Assembly (NCBI RefSeq): GCF_014636775.1
Contig: NZ_BMEQ01000001.1
Span: 186,001-250,000, forward strand
Direction of reading: 5' to 3'
DNA: 64,000 nucleotides
Origin: Kocuria dechangensis
Lineage (GTDB): Bacteria > Actinomycetota > Actinomycetes > Actinomycetales > Micrococcaceae
Shown here: positions 17,505 through 25,702 of the stretch, piece after piece
Position numbering within the stretch: position 1 is the stretch's first letter
Layout: each line of letters opens with the position of its first letter
Position numbers and translations under genes: made by a program
Notes under the pieces: model-generated
Databases searched by the model: none
What the model saw: the letters and a program-made list of their open reading frames with translations, nothing else
What the model was told of the DNA's origin: nothing

Positions 17505-18686
17505 GTGACGACGACGGTCAGTTCCTGCCCACACCGCAAGACGTGGGACGCCACCGTCCGGGTGACCGGCGGACACCCCCAGCAGCTGTGGGGCATCGGC
17601 GAGGCGCAGGTCTCGGCCGAGGGCCCGGGCCTGCGGGTCGACCGGGTCATGGTCCACGACGACCAGCACCGGACCGTGGGCTACGCGCAGCTCTTCCTGC
17701 GCTCGGAGGCCGAGCGCGTGATCGCCGGGACCGTGCAGTGCCACGTGCACCGGCCCGCCGACCTCCCCGTCCTCGCCGACGCGCTGGCCGACTGGGCCCG
17801 CGACGAGCACTCCGCGGCCCTGCTGCGCCTCGACGTCGACCTCCTGCGCACCCCCGCGGCCGAGCAGGCCCTGGAGGCCGCCGGGTTCGTGCGCCCCGCC
17901 GCCGCCGGGCCGGACGGTCCCCGCCGCCTGGAGGTGCTGCTCGGGGAGACGGAGCGGGACCTCGCCCGCCGGCTCTCGGAGACCACCCTGCAGCGCTGCC
18001 GGGCGGCGCTGCGCACGCCGGGGGTGACCGTGCGCGAGGTGAGCGCCGGCAGCGACGTGCTGGGCCGCGTGGGCCTGCGCACCCGCCTCATCCAGCAGCT
18101 GCTCGACGACCTCGGCGACGACTCCCTGCTGCTGGTCGCCACGGAGGCCGCCGCGGACGGCTCCGAGACCGCCCTGGGCTACCTGTGGTTCGTGCACGCC
18201 CGCGGCCTGGCCATGATCTACCGGCTGGGCTTCACCCGGCGCAGCCGGGACCTGGGCGTGGACGACGCCCTGCTCCTCACCGGGCTGGTGGAGCTGCAGA
18301 AGCGCCAGGTCCGCGCCCTCGACGGCGGAGACCCGGCCGAGCCCGACGTGCCCCTGGTCGTGCGCGAGCTCGCCGGGGCCGAGCGTCCCGCCCTCGGCAC
18401 GTGGGAGCTGGCCCTGGGCCGTGACCGCGCGGGGGAGTTCGCGGCCGCGGCCGACGCGGCCGACGCCGCGGCGGCCCGCACCGGCACGGCCGTGGCCGCG
18501 GAGCTGGGCCTGGACGAGGCCGTCCCCGTCCGCGAGGCGCCCCCGGTCGCCGAGGCCGCAGCCGGTGCCGACCGCGCCGAGACGGCCGAGGAGTCCCGGC
18601 GCAGCAGGGTCCTGCGCGCCCGCAGCTTCACCCGCCGCATGGTCGACGAGGGCATGTCCGCCCTCCGGGACGCGGCGGGCCGCTGA
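17505..18686 (+). CDS. FemABX-like aminoacyltransferase, diverged
   Basis: A 393-residue protein with the pattern of FemABX peptidoglycan bridge enzymes. HPQQLWGIGEAQ near residue 25, then VMVHDDQHRTVGYAQLFLR and a LEAAGFVRP segment, form the first GNAT-like half. LARRLSETTLQRCRAALRTPGVTVREV begins the second half. The C-terminal 90 residues are Ala/Glu-rich and variable. FemABX enzymes add amino acids from aminoacyl-tRNA to the lysine of lipid-linked muropeptide; this activity is inferred. GAGGAGG precedes the GTG at 17505, and TAGACT at 17426 is a possible -10. It is convergent with a second, clearer FemABX gene. Confidence 0.7.
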   Translation: MTTTVSSCPHRKTWDATVRVTGGHPQQLWGIGEAQVSAEGPGLRVDRVMVHDDQHRTVGYAQLFLRSEAERVIAGTVQCHVHRPADLPVLADALADWARDEHSAALLRLDVDLLRTPAAEQALEAAGFVRPAAAGPDGPRRLEVLLGETERDLARRLSETTLQRCRAALRTPGVTVREVSAGSDVLGRVGLRTRLIQQLLDDLGDDSLLLVATEAAADGSETALGYLWFVHARGLAMIYRLGFTRRSRDLGVDDALLLTGLVELQKRQVRALDGGDPAEPDVPLVVRELAGAERPALGTWELALGRDRAGEFAAAADAADAAAARTGTAVAAELGLDEAVPVREAPPVAEAAAGADRAETAEESRRSRVLRARSFTRRMVDEGMSALRDAAGR

Positions 18687-18711
18687 GCCCGCCGCGCCGC
18701 TCCCGGCTCAG
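18683..18711. terminator. weak convergent hairpin carrying both stop codons
   Basis: A seven-bp stem, CTGAGCC (18683-18689) with GGCTCAG (18705-18711). The TGA stop codons of the two FemABX-like genes lie in its opposite arms. Confidence 0.4.
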
Positions 18712-19748
18712 GCGCCCCGGCGGAGGAGCTTCGCGGCCCCGGCGCGTGCCTTCCCGGTCCCGGCGCGGGCCCTCTCCGCCAGGGCGGGGAGCTCCTTGCG
18801 CGCGGCGGACACGGCCTCGCGCGCGGCCCGCACCCCGGTGTAGGCGGCGTACCCGGCCCGGTTGACGGGCAGGTCCCACGTGCCGGGGTAGGACTCGGGG
18901 CGACCGCCGAAGGACTTCTTGAACTTGGTGAAGCCGTACCACTCGTGCTCGGGCCCGGCGTCCTCGGGCGCGGTCCCGAAGAGGTCGAAGCGGGACAGCC
19001 CCTTGTGCTTGGCGTCGAGGACCATCCGCACCACCAGCGGGATGCCGGCGGAGAGCTTACGGTGCTCGAAGTCCATCGCCGCGTGGGCGTAGGTGCGGGT
19101 GTCGTCGGAGTCGTAGACGAGGGAGGCGCCGATCGGCTCGCCCTCCAGCCGGGCGACGTAGAGGGTCGCCGCGCCGAGGGGCATCAGGGACCGGGCCGCC
19201 TCCCGCAGGTAGTCGTCCTGCTGGCGGTTGAAGTCCTTGCGCTCGGCGGTGGCGTCCAGGAACCGGAGCAGCACGTCGACGTCGTCGGGGTCGGTCGAGC
19301 TGGTGAACTCCACGCCCTTCTTGGCGATGTTGCGGTGCAGGTTGCGGTTGGTCGACTTCATGTCCTTGAGGATGGCCTCCTCGTCCTGCGTGAGGTCGAT
19401 CACCTGGGTGTGCCCGGGCTGGACCTGGCGCGGGGCCGGGCGCAGGCCGCGGCGCCGCAGGGAGGCCTCGGGGGTCTCGAGGCCGTCGGCCACCGCGGCG
19501 CCCGCGGGCTCGACGCGCACGAACCAGCACTTCTCGGCCCGCGCAGTGCGCACGAGGTGCTCGAGGGCCGCGTCGAAGGCCTGGGGCGTCTCGGCCTCGG
19601 GTCCGTACGGGCAGTAGAGGTAGCGGCCGGTCCGGCCGCCCTCGAGGGTCGCGAGAGAGCGCCACCCGTCACCGTAGGCCTGGAAGACCTTGTGCCCGAG
19701 GTTGCGGTGGAAAGTTGCCCATGCGTTCGACTGGAGAATGTTTGCCAC
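18708..19748 (-). CDS. FemABX family peptidoglycan bridge aminoacyltransferase
   Basis: A 346-residue FemX/FemAB-type enzyme. It starts LQSNAWATFHRNLGHKVF, has YLYCPYGPE in the first domain, the NRNLHRNIAKKGVEF segment where the helical arm begins, and a second GNAT-like domain (GEPIGASLVYDSDDTRTYAHAA, LSRFDLFG, GFTKFKKSFGG). It should transfer an amino acid from charged tRNA to the L-Lys side chain in lipid II, starting the interpeptide bridge typical of Micrococcaceae; the residue transferred cannot be predicted. The start GTG at 19748 is six nt after TACAGT, so the transcript is probably leaderless. Confidence 0.9.
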   Translation of the reverse strand: MANILQSNAWATFHRNLGHKVFQAYGDGWRSLATLEGGRTGRYLYCPYGPEAETPQAFDAALEHLVRTARAEKCWFVRVEPAGAAVADGLETPEASLRRRGLRPAPRQVQPGHTQVIDLTQDEEAILKDMKSTNRNLHRNIAKKGVEFTSSTDPDDVDVLLRFLDATAERKDFNRQQDDYLREAARSLMPLGAATLYVARLEGEPIGASLVYDSDDTRTYAHAAMDFEHRKLSAGIPLVVRMVLDAKHKGLSRFDLFGTAPEDAGPEHEWYGFTKFKKSFGGRPESYPGTWDLPVNRAGYAAYTGVRAAREAVSAARKELPALAERARAGTGKARAGAAKLLRRGA

Positions 19749-19754
19749 GCCCTC

Positions 19755-19760
19755 ACTGTA
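19755..19760 (-). promoter_or_regulatory. leaderless -10 (TACAGT) for the FemABX gene
   Basis: TACAGT on the minus strand, six nt, then GTG at 19748. Confidence 0.55.
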
Positions 19761-19809
19761 CCGGCCGGTCAGGAGGGGGTCGGTCCGCAGGGCCCCGGGC
19801 GGGGTCCGC

Positions 19810-21417
19810 TCAGGGCACCGAGCAGGTGCCGTTGGGGGAGAGCTCCTCGGCCGGGACCAGGGGCCGGGCCGCGGGAACGGGCACGGCCATGGCCGGGCCC
19901 GCCCCGGGCGCCGGGGCGTCGGCGAGGGCGGACGCGTCGCGCGCGCCGGCGTCGGTGGCGCGCTCGAGCGCCTCCTGGACGTCCGCGTGCAGCAGCTCGA
20001 AGTCCGGGTAGGTGGGGAAGCTCGGGTCGTAGTAGGGCGGGCCGGCGGCGAACTGCTCGAGCTCGTGCTCCTTCGCCTTCAGCGCGAGGTCCGTGAACGA
20101 GCCGAGCTGGCTCTGCGGGATGTCCGTCTCGACCACCTTCGCCCCGGACTCGGCGAGCTCGCCGAACTTCGTCACCACGTTGACGGGGTTCAGCTGCTTG
20201 AGCATCGCCGCCTGGACGCAGCGCTGGCGGGCCTGCCGGTCGTAGTCCGTGGCGCCCTCGCGGGAGCGGGCGTACCAGAGGGCGTGGTAGCCGTCCATGT
20301 GCTGCACCCCGGGCTCGATGTACCCGAAGATCTCGTTCGGCAGGCCGGTCTCCATGTCGGTGCCGCCGCCGATGGGCACCCGCCCGCCCACGTCGATGGT
20401 GATCCCCCCGAGGGCGTCGACGAGCTGCTCGAAGCCGCTCATGTCGATCAGGGCGTACGCCTGGACCTCGATCCCGAGCGCGCCCTCCGCCGCGTCCTTC
20501 ATGGCCTCGGCGCCCGGGTCCTGCGCATCGGGATAGAGCTCGGCATGGTTGTTCGTCACGTCGGTGTAGAGAGCGTTGAGGATGCACTCGTCGCCGCACG
20601 AGAAGCCCTCGGGGTAGACCTCGGCCAGCGGCGAGTCCTCCGGGAAGGGGACGTTCTGCAGATTGCGGGGCAGGGAGACGGTGACCGTGCGTCCCGACCG
20701 GGCGTCCACGCTGACCACGGTCATGGAGTCGGGGCGGCGGCCGGAGCGGTCCTCCCCGGCGTCGCCACCCATGAGCAGGACGTTGTACCGCCCGTCGGAG
20801 GGGCGGAACGGCAGGCCGCCGCCGAACACGTCCGAGACCGCACCGCGGGCCACGGACAGCAGGTAGGCGGAGTACCCCAGCCCGCCCGAGGTCACGAGCA
20901 TGAGCGCCACGGTGGCGGCGGCCACGGCGCGGCGGGTGCGCCGGACGAGCAGCCCGGGCCGGATCAGGCACAGCGTGTCGAAGAAGAGGTAGAGCCACCC
21001 CACGGCGAGCACGACGAGCCCGGCGATCACCAGGAGGGAGGTCACCGAGTTCGTGACGAACCACACGAGGGGCGTGCGCCACAGCAGGAGGGACAGCAGA
21101 CCCAGGGCGAGAGCCGCCCAGACCACCACGTCCGCCTTCAGCGCGGCCCGCCCGACGGCCCGGCGGCCCGCCACGAGCTGCGCGCTGCCGGGGACGACGA
21201 GCGTGGACAGCAGCAGCGTCCACGCGCGCCGGGCCCGGGTGGCGCCCCGTGCGTGCTCCGGGTGGCGCAGCGGGTCGGTGAGCCGCGGCGGGCCCGCAGG
21301 GGTGTCGGCGAGCCCGCGGACCGCCGAGACGGCGTCGTCGGGCAGCTCCCCGGCGGGGGAACCGGGGTCGGGGGAGGGGCGGGGGTCGTGCGCAGCGCGG
21401 GGGGTGGGGCCGTTCAC
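19810..21417 (-). CDS. LytR-CpsA-Psr (LCP) family transferase
   Basis: A 535-residue membrane-anchored LCP protein. LCP enzymes attach lipid-linked glycopolymers (teichoic-type polymers or arabinogalactan-like glycans) to peptidoglycan outside the cell. The first 65 residues are cytoplasmic and Pro-rich. Membrane segments run through about residues 68-190, more than the single helix of many LCP proteins. The catalytic domain runs from about 215 with NVLLMGGDAGEDRSGRRPDSM, VSLPRNLQ, IDMSGFEQLVDALGGI and YARSREGATDYDRQARQR. The conserved Arg and Asp residues for pyrophosphate binding are present. The start is GTG at 21417 with GGAG upstream. purE-purK lie upstream on the same strand. Confidence 0.93.
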   Translation of the reverse strand: MNGPTPRAAHDPRPSPDPGSPAGELPDDAVSAVRGLADTPAGPPRLTDPLRHPEHARGATRARRAWTLLLSTLVVPGSAQLVAGRRAVGRAALKADVVVWAALALGLLSLLLWRTPLVWFVTNSVTSLLVIAGLVVLAVGWLYLFFDTLCLIRPGLLVRRTRRAVAAATVALMLVTSGGLGYSAYLLSVARGAVSDVFGGGLPFRPSDGRYNVLLMGGDAGEDRSGRRPDSMTVVSVDARSGRTVTVSLPRNLQNVPFPEDSPLAEVYPEGFSCGDECILNALYTDVTNNHAELYPDAQDPGAEAMKDAAEGALGIEVQAYALIDMSGFEQLVDALGGITIDVGGRVPIGGGTDMETGLPNEIFGYIEPGVQHMDGYHALWYARSREGATDYDRQARQRCVQAAMLKQLNPVNVVTKFGELAESGAKVVETDIPQSQLGSFTDLALKAKEHELEQFAAGPPYYDPSFPTYPDFELLHADVQEALERATDAGARDASALADAPAPGAGPAMAVPVPAARPLVPAEELSPNGTCSVP

Positions 21418-21466
21418 GGGCAGCTCCGGCGGGGAGGGCGGGCGGGGGAGAGCAGGGGCGGCCGGG

Positions 21467-21988
21467 TCAGCCGTCGAGGCGCGTGCGCAGGGCCGCGCCC
21501 TTGTCGTGCGCGGTCTGCTTGAGCTCCGCGGCGAAGCGCTGCAGCTGCTCGCGCAGGCGGACGGCGCGCTCGTCGTCGCCCGCGGCGAGGATCCGGGCGG
21601 CGAGCAGGCCGGCGTTGCGGGCCCCGCCGATGGAGACGGTCGCGACGGGCACGCCCGCGGGCATCTGCACGATGGACAGCAGGGAGTCCATGCCGTCGAG
21701 GGTCTTGAGGGGCACGGGCACGCCGATCACCGGGAGGGGGGTGACGGCGGCGAGCATGCCGGGCAGGTGGGCGGCGCCGCCGGCGCCGGCGATGATCACG
21801 CGCAGCCCCCGCTCGTGCGCCCGCTGCCCGTACTCGATCATCTCGACCGGCATGCGGTGGGCGGAGACGACGTCCGCCTCGTACGGGACGCCGAACTCCT
21901 CGAGGGCCGTCGCGGCGGCCTCCATGACGGGCCAGTCGGAGTCCGACCCCATGACGACGCCGACGACGGGCTGCTGCTTCTCGTTCAC
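21467..21988 (-). CDS. purE: 5-(carboxyamino)imidazole ribonucleotide mutase
   Basis: A 173-residue class I PurE. It converts N5-CAIR to CAIR in de novo purine synthesis, acting after Pur[10 protein letters not shown] binds phosphate, SAHRMP holds the catalytic His, and [12 protein letters not shown] completes the site. The GTG start at 21988 follows AGGAG by about six nt. It lies downstream of purK on the same strand (113 nt gap) and upstream of the LCP gene. Confidence 0.95.
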   Translation of the reverse strand: MNEKQQPVVGVVMGSDSDWPVMEAAATALEEFGVPYEADVVSAHRMPVEMIEYGQRAHERGLRVIIAGAGGAAHLPGMLAAVTPLPVIGVPVPLKTLDGMDSLLSIVQMPAGVPVATVSIGGARNAGLLAARILAAGDDERAVRLREQLQRFAAELKQTAHDKGAALRTRLDG

Positions 21989-22101
21989 TCGTGCTCCTGG
22001 GCTGCTGAGCCGGCCGTCCCGGCTCTGGTCTGCGGATTCGTGCTGCGGGTTCCTGCTGCGGCTACGCTACCGGGCGCGGGCGGAGCGCCCGAACCCGGGG
22101 G

Positions 22102-23277
22102 TCAGGCCCGCCCGTCCCGCAGGATGGCGGCGGCGCGGGAGGCGCGGCGGCGCAGCTCGGGGATCTCGTCGGCCCCCCCGGTGACGTTGACGTGCCCGAT
22201 CTTGCGCCCGGGCCGCACGGCCTTGCCGTAGTTGTGGATCTTCGCCCGCGGCTCCGCGCCCATCGCGGCCCGGTAGGCGCCGAACAGGTCCTGGTTCTCG
22301 CCGCCCAGGAAGTTCTTCATCACGGCGGCGCCGCCGACCAGGCCGGTGTCCCCGAGCGGGAGGTCGAGCACGGCGCGCAGGTGCTGCTCGAACTGGCCCG
22401 TCACGGCGCCGTCCATCGTCCAGTGCCCGGAGTTGTGCGGGCGCATGGCCAGCTCGTTGACGAGGAACCCGGGGCCGCGCCCGGGGGTCTCGAACAGCTC
22501 GGCGGCCATCACGCCGGTGACGCCCAGCTCGGTGGCGATCGTGCGGGCGGTGTCCGCGGCCGCGGCGGCGACCTCGGGCAGCAGGTCCGGCGCCGGGGCC
22601 AGGACCTCGTCGCACACGCCGCCGACCTGGATCGACTCGACCACGGGCCACGCGCGCACCTCGCCGGAGGGGGCGCGGGCCACGAGGGCGGAGAGCTCCC
22701 GGGCGAACGGCACCATCTCCTCCACCAGGAGGGGCCCCTCCGTCTGCTCGAACCAGCGCGCGGGCTCCTGGCCGCGGGCCGCGTCGGCCGTGCGCAGCAC
22801 CATGACGCCCTTGCCGTCGTAGCCGCCGCGAGGCGTCTTGAGCACCACGGGCCAGCCGGCGTCCTCGCCGAAGGCCACGAGCTCCCCGGCGTCGGCCACC
22901 GCCGCCCAGCGCGGGTTGGGCAGGCCGAGCCGGTCCACGGCGCGGCGCATGACGAGCTTGTCCTGGGCGTGGACCAGGGCCTCGGGCCCGGGCCGGACGG
23001 CGACGCCGTCGGCCAGCAGGGCGCGCAGGTGCTCCGTGGGGACGTGCTCGTGGTCGAAGGTCAGCACGTCCACGTCCGCCGCGAAGCGGCGCAGGACCTC
23101 GAGGTCCGTGTAGTCGCCGACGGGGGCGGTGGGCACGGCGGCGACCGCCGAGACGTCGGGGCTCTCGGCGAGCACGCGGAGCTCGAGGCTGAGAGCGGTG
23201 GCGGCGGGCGCCATCATGCGGGCGAGCTGCCCGCCTCCGACGACGCCGACGACGGGACCGTTTCCTGGATTTCTCAC
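22102..23277 (-). CDS. purK: N5-carboxyaminoimidazole ribonucleotide synthase
   Basis: A 391-residue ATP-grasp enzyme that carboxylates AIR with bicarbonate and ATP to N5-CAIR. VGVVGGGQLARMM opens the N-terminal domain, KTPRGGYDGKGVMVLR is the ATP-binding loop, EEMVPF follows, and NELAMRPHNSGHWTMDG is the family C-terminal motif. PurK and PurE act in sequence, which agrees with their order. The start GTG at 23277 lies six nt after TACCCT on the minus strand, so the mRNA is probably leaderless. It is divergent from the gtrA gene. Confidence 0.95.
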   Translation of the reverse strand: MRNPGNGPVVGVVGGGQLARMMAPAATALSLELRVLAESPDVSAVAAVPTAPVGDYTDLEVLRRFAADVDVLTFDHEHVPTEHLRALLADGVAVRPGPEALVHAQDKLVMRRAVDRLGLPNPRWAAVADAGELVAFGEDAGWPVVLKTPRGGYDGKGVMVLRTADAARGQEPARWFEQTEGPLLVEEMVPFARELSALVARAPSGEVRAWPVVESIQVGGVCDEVLAPAPDLLPEVAAAAADTARTIATELGVTGVMAAELFETPGRGPGFLVNELAMRPHNSGHWTMDGAVTGQFEQHLRAVLDLPLGDTGLVGGAAVMKNFLGGENQDLFGAYRAAMGAEPRAKIHNYGKAVRPGRKIGHVNVTGGADEIPELRRRASRAAAILRDGRA

Positions 23278-23283
23278 CCGTCC

Positions 23284-23289
23284 AGGGTA
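23284..23289 (-). promoter_or_regulatory. leaderless -10 (TACCCT) for purK
   Basis: TACCCT on the minus strand, six nt, then GTG at 23277. Confidence 0.55.
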
Positions 23290-23390
23290 TCCCGGCTCGT
23301 CCGGCGCCCGGTGCGCCCCGTGCGGGCCCCGTGGTCGTGGCGCTCGTCACGGACGGCTCCCGGCCAGGGGCGGTCGACAGGGCGGCAGGG

Positions 23391-23396
23391 TAGGAT
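23391..23396 (+). promoter_or_regulatory. candidate -10 (TAGGAT) for gtrA
   Basis: TAGGAT lies 88 nt before the gtrA start in the divergent purK/gtrA gap. The same hexamer recurs before trm112 (26463) and the DUF1461 gene (26931). Confidence 0.35.
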
Positions 23397-23484
23397 GACC
23401 CGAGATCCGGACGGGGCGGCTCGCGTGCCCGCCGGCCGCGGCGCCGCCCGGCGCCGGTCCTCTCACCCTCCTGGAGACCCGCGC

Positions 23485-24057
23485 GTGAACCGTGTCATCG
23501 ACCGTTTCGAAGCCCTGTGGCACCTCTTCGTCAAGGAACTCATGAAGTTCGGCGTCGTCGGTGCACTCGCGTTCGTCATCAACGCGTCGCTGACCTGGTT
23601 GCTCATGCACTCGTACCTGCAGGACGGCCACCTCAAGGCCAAGTTCATCGCCACGGTGGTCGCGATCCTCTTCTCCTGGATCGCCAACCGGCTCTGGACC
23701 TTCCGGCACAAGCGCCAGTCGGACAAGCGGCGGGAGCTCGTCCAGTTCCTCGTGGCCAACGGCATCGGCATGGCGATCGAGCTGGGCTGCCTCGGCTTCA
23801 GCTACTACGTGCTGGGGCTCACGAGCGCGACCGCGTCCTTCATCTCCGGCACAATCATCGGCACGATCCTGGGCACGATCTTCCGCTACTTCGCGTACCG
23901 CTTCTGGGTCTTCGCCGAGGAGCTCGACGAGGACCCGGACTTCGCGGACACCGCCGCCCTCGAGATCGCCCGGATCACCGGTCGCGCCCCGGCCGCCGAG
24001 GCAGGGCACCCCGGGCACGAGGACCACGAGGACACCGGGCGGCCCGCCGCCCGCTGA
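23485..24057 (+). CDS. GtrA family membrane protein
   Basis: A 190-residue GtrA-like protein with four membrane helices between about residues 20 and 145. Typical signatures are MKFGVVGALAFVINASLTWLL at the first helix, WIANRLWTFRH after the second and FRYFAYRFWVF at the end. GtrA-type proteins are thought to flip or position polyprenyl-linked sugars for wall or glycan modification. The C-terminal 45 residues are acidic and His-rich and are not part of the domain. GTG at 23485 follows TGGAG by about eight nt. The neighbours purK and TIGR03089 match the Rv3268-Rv3277 region. Confidence 0.88.
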   Translation: MNRVIDRFEALWHLFVKELMKFGVVGALAFVINASLTWLLMHSYLQDGHLKAKFIATVVAILFSWIANRLWTFRHKRQSDKRRELVQFLVANGIGMAIELGCLGFSYYVLGLTSATASFISGTIIGTILGTIFRYFAYRFWVFAEELDEDPDFADTAALEIARITGRAPAAEAGHPGHEDHEDTGRPAAR

Positions 24058-24067
24058 GCCGGACCGC

Positions 24068-24841
24068 TCAGAAGCCCACGGCGTTCTCCGCCGTCAGCAC
24101 CGCCGTCCACGACCCGTCCGCGGTGTCCCGGTCCGTGAGCACCACCGCGCGCCCGCTCGCCAGCACCGCGAGGACCCGCAGCAGGAACCTCGGGTCCACC
24201 TGCCGCCCGGGCACGTGCACGGCCGCCGCCGTGCCCCACTGCTCCTCGCGGCCGGCCGCCTCCTCGAGCGCGCGCGGGAGCAGCCGCGCGTGCGTGATCT
24301 CCTGCCCGACGTCCGGGTCCGGCAGCGCCGGCCCGTCCGCGACCGGCTCCTCGAGTCCCGAGTAGACGTCCGCGTGGGAGCGGACCTCCGCGCAGTAGTC
24401 CACGGCGTCGTCCGGCGCCCCGCCGCGGAGGCCGAGCGAGAGGGCGGGCCGGTCCACGACCACCGCTCGCGCCCCCGCGGGCGGGTGCGCGAGCAGGGGC
24501 GGCAGGCCGCCCTCGGCGTCCACGAGGGCCACCACCACGTCGCCGTCCGCCGTCGTGCCCCGGGGATCGGAGGGGCGGACCGCGGCGCCGGCCGTCCACG
24601 CGCCCAGGGTGACGGCGAGGGCGCGCCAGTGCACCTCGTCGCCGAGCACCACCAGGTCTCCGGAGCCCAGGTCGAGCTCGTCGACGCAGAGGTTGGCGGT
24701 CTTGGCGGCCCAGTTGTCGAGGACGCGGCCGGAGAGCTCCACGCGCTCGCCGTCCGCGCCGTACCAGAGGAGCGCGGGCCGGCTGCTACGCCGTAGCGTG
24801 TCCACCAGACGGGGGACAGAGGTGGGAAGGGGGAAATTCAT
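24068..24841 (-). CDS. TIGR03089 family protein (acyl-CoA-synthetase-like fragment)
   Basis: A 257-residue protein of the actinobacterial TIGR03089 family. It resembles the N-terminal part of AMP-forming synthetases (LLWYGADGERVELSGRVLDNWAAKTANLC and LGDEVHWRALAVTLGAWTAGA) but lacks the P-loop and the C-terminal adenylation motifs, so it is unlikely to activate an acid. The function is unknown. The ATG at 24841 follows AGGAG with about six-nt spacing. It converges with gtrA, with only 10 nt between the stop codons, and diverges from whiB. Confidence 0.85.
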   Translation of the reverse strand: MNFPLPTSVPRLVDTLRRSSRPALLWYGADGERVELSGRVLDNWAAKTANLCVDELDLGSGDLVVLGDEVHWRALAVTLGAWTAGAAVRPSDPRGTTADGDVVVALVDAEGGLPPLLAHPPAGARAVVVDRPALSLGLRGGAPDDAVDYCAEVRSHADVYSGLEEPVADGPALPDPDVGQEITHARLLPRALEEAAGREEQWGTAAAVHVPGRQVDPRFLLRVLAVLASGRAVVLTDRDTADGSWTAVLTAENAVGF

Positions 24842-25012
24842 GCTCGCTCCTGACGATCCTGGTCGGCCGGCTTGCACCCGGGTCATATGCGTCCGGGCGT
24901 ATTCGTCCGGCTGCTGAGGGCGCTCGGAAGACCGCGCGCTGACGTGGGCGAACGACCTCCGTGGGGCCTTGTCCGGCGCGTTCTGCGCCGGAAGACCGGG
25001 CCTGGACAAGGG
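24842..25012. other. divergent intergenic region, TIGR03089 / whiB
   Basis: No gene is supported in this 5-prime part of the 310-nt gap between the divergent TIGR03089 and whiB genes. It is less GC-rich near 24880-24905. The recognisable signals are the promoter and operator described next. Confidence 0.5.
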
Positions 25013-25042
25013 TTGACGTGGTCCTGCTTACACACGTGTAAT
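25013..25042 (+). promoter_or_regulatory. whiB promoter with palindromic operator over the -10
   Basis: TTGACG (25013-25018) and TGTAAT (25037-25042) are separated by 18 nt, the best sigma-70-type promoter in the window. TTACAC-AC-GTGTAA (25028-25041), a 14-bp inverted repeat, covers the -10, as a repressor site would. It differs from the BldD consensus in spacing. The leader would be about 100 nt. Confidence 0.6.
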
Positions 25043-25151
25043 TAGGGGGTCCGGCAGGAAATCCGAAAGGATGCCTCCTCCGGGATGCACCGGGTCGGCA
25101 CCCCCCGCATTATGCCAGGCCCGGGCCAACGTGTCGGATGGAAGGAAAGTC

Positions 25152-25688
25152 ATGGGAGAGGCCGCGCGCCGCCAGCTCGTCGATTCCACCCCCCTCGGTG
25201 CTCGCCGCAGGAGCGTCCGGTCCGTCCCCGAGGACTGGTACGTCGATCCGGCCGATCCCCGTGCCGCCGAGCGGCACGTGCTCCGGACGGCCGTGGACCT
25301 GGAGGACCAGGCCACCGCCTTCCTCGCCGCCCACGAGCCTGCCGCCCGTGCCGCGGAGGGCCTGCACGGGGCCCTGGACCTGCTCGAGGCCCCGGCCGCC
25401 CCCGCCCCGGAGGAGGCCGTCGCCTGGAGCGAGGTCGCCGGTCTCTACTCCGTGGAGGAGGAGGAGGGCGAGCTCTCGTGGCAGACCGACGCCCTGTGCG
25501 CCCAGACCGACCCCGAGGCGTTCTTCCCCGAGAAGGGCGGCTCCACGCGCGACGCCAAGCGCGTGTGCGAGGCCTGCCCCGTGCAGACGGAGTGCCTGGA
25601 CTACGCGATGAGCAAGGACGAGAAGTTCGGGATCTGGGGCGGGCTCTCCGAGCGCGAGCGCCGCCGCCTGCGGCGCCTCGCGCGCTGA
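25152..25688 (+). CDS. WhiB family iron-sulfur regulator (WhiB2/WhmD-like)
   Basis: A 178-residue WhiB-like protein that should bind a [4Fe-4S] cluster through C116, C139, C142 and C148 (C-X22-C-X2-C-X5-C). The GIWGG turn (160-164) and a basic C-terminus for DNA contact follow. The core (ALCAQTDPEAFFPEKGGSTR) is of the WhiB2/WhmD/Streptomyces WhiB type, which controls septation with WhiA. The DUF3499 neighbour matches the whiB2 locus Rv3258c-Rv3260c. The first 105 residues are an acidic, Ala-rich extension, longer than in most homologues. AAGGAA stands just before the ATG at 25152. Confidence 0.92.
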   Translation: MGEAARRQLVDSTPLGARRRSVRSVPEDWYVDPADPRAAERHVLRTAVDLEDQATAFLAAHEPAARAAEGLHGALDLLEAPAAPAPEEAVAWSEVAGLYSVEEEEGELSWQTDALCAQTDPEAFFPEKGGSTRDAKRVCEACPVQTECLDYAMSKDEKFGIWGGLSERERRRLRRLAR

Positions 25689-25690
25689 GG

Positions 25691-25696
25691 TAGTTT
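25691..25696 (+). promoter_or_regulatory. leaderless -10 (TAGTTT) for DUF3499
   Basis: TAGTTT ends six nt before the ATG at 25703 and immediately follows the whiB stop codon. Confidence 0.5.
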
Positions 25697-25702
25697 CGAG
25701 GA

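Noticed and set aside
25028-25041. BldD box upstream of whiB
   Set aside because: The arms fit only partly and the spacing is one base longer than the BldD consensus, so only a generic operator is claimed.
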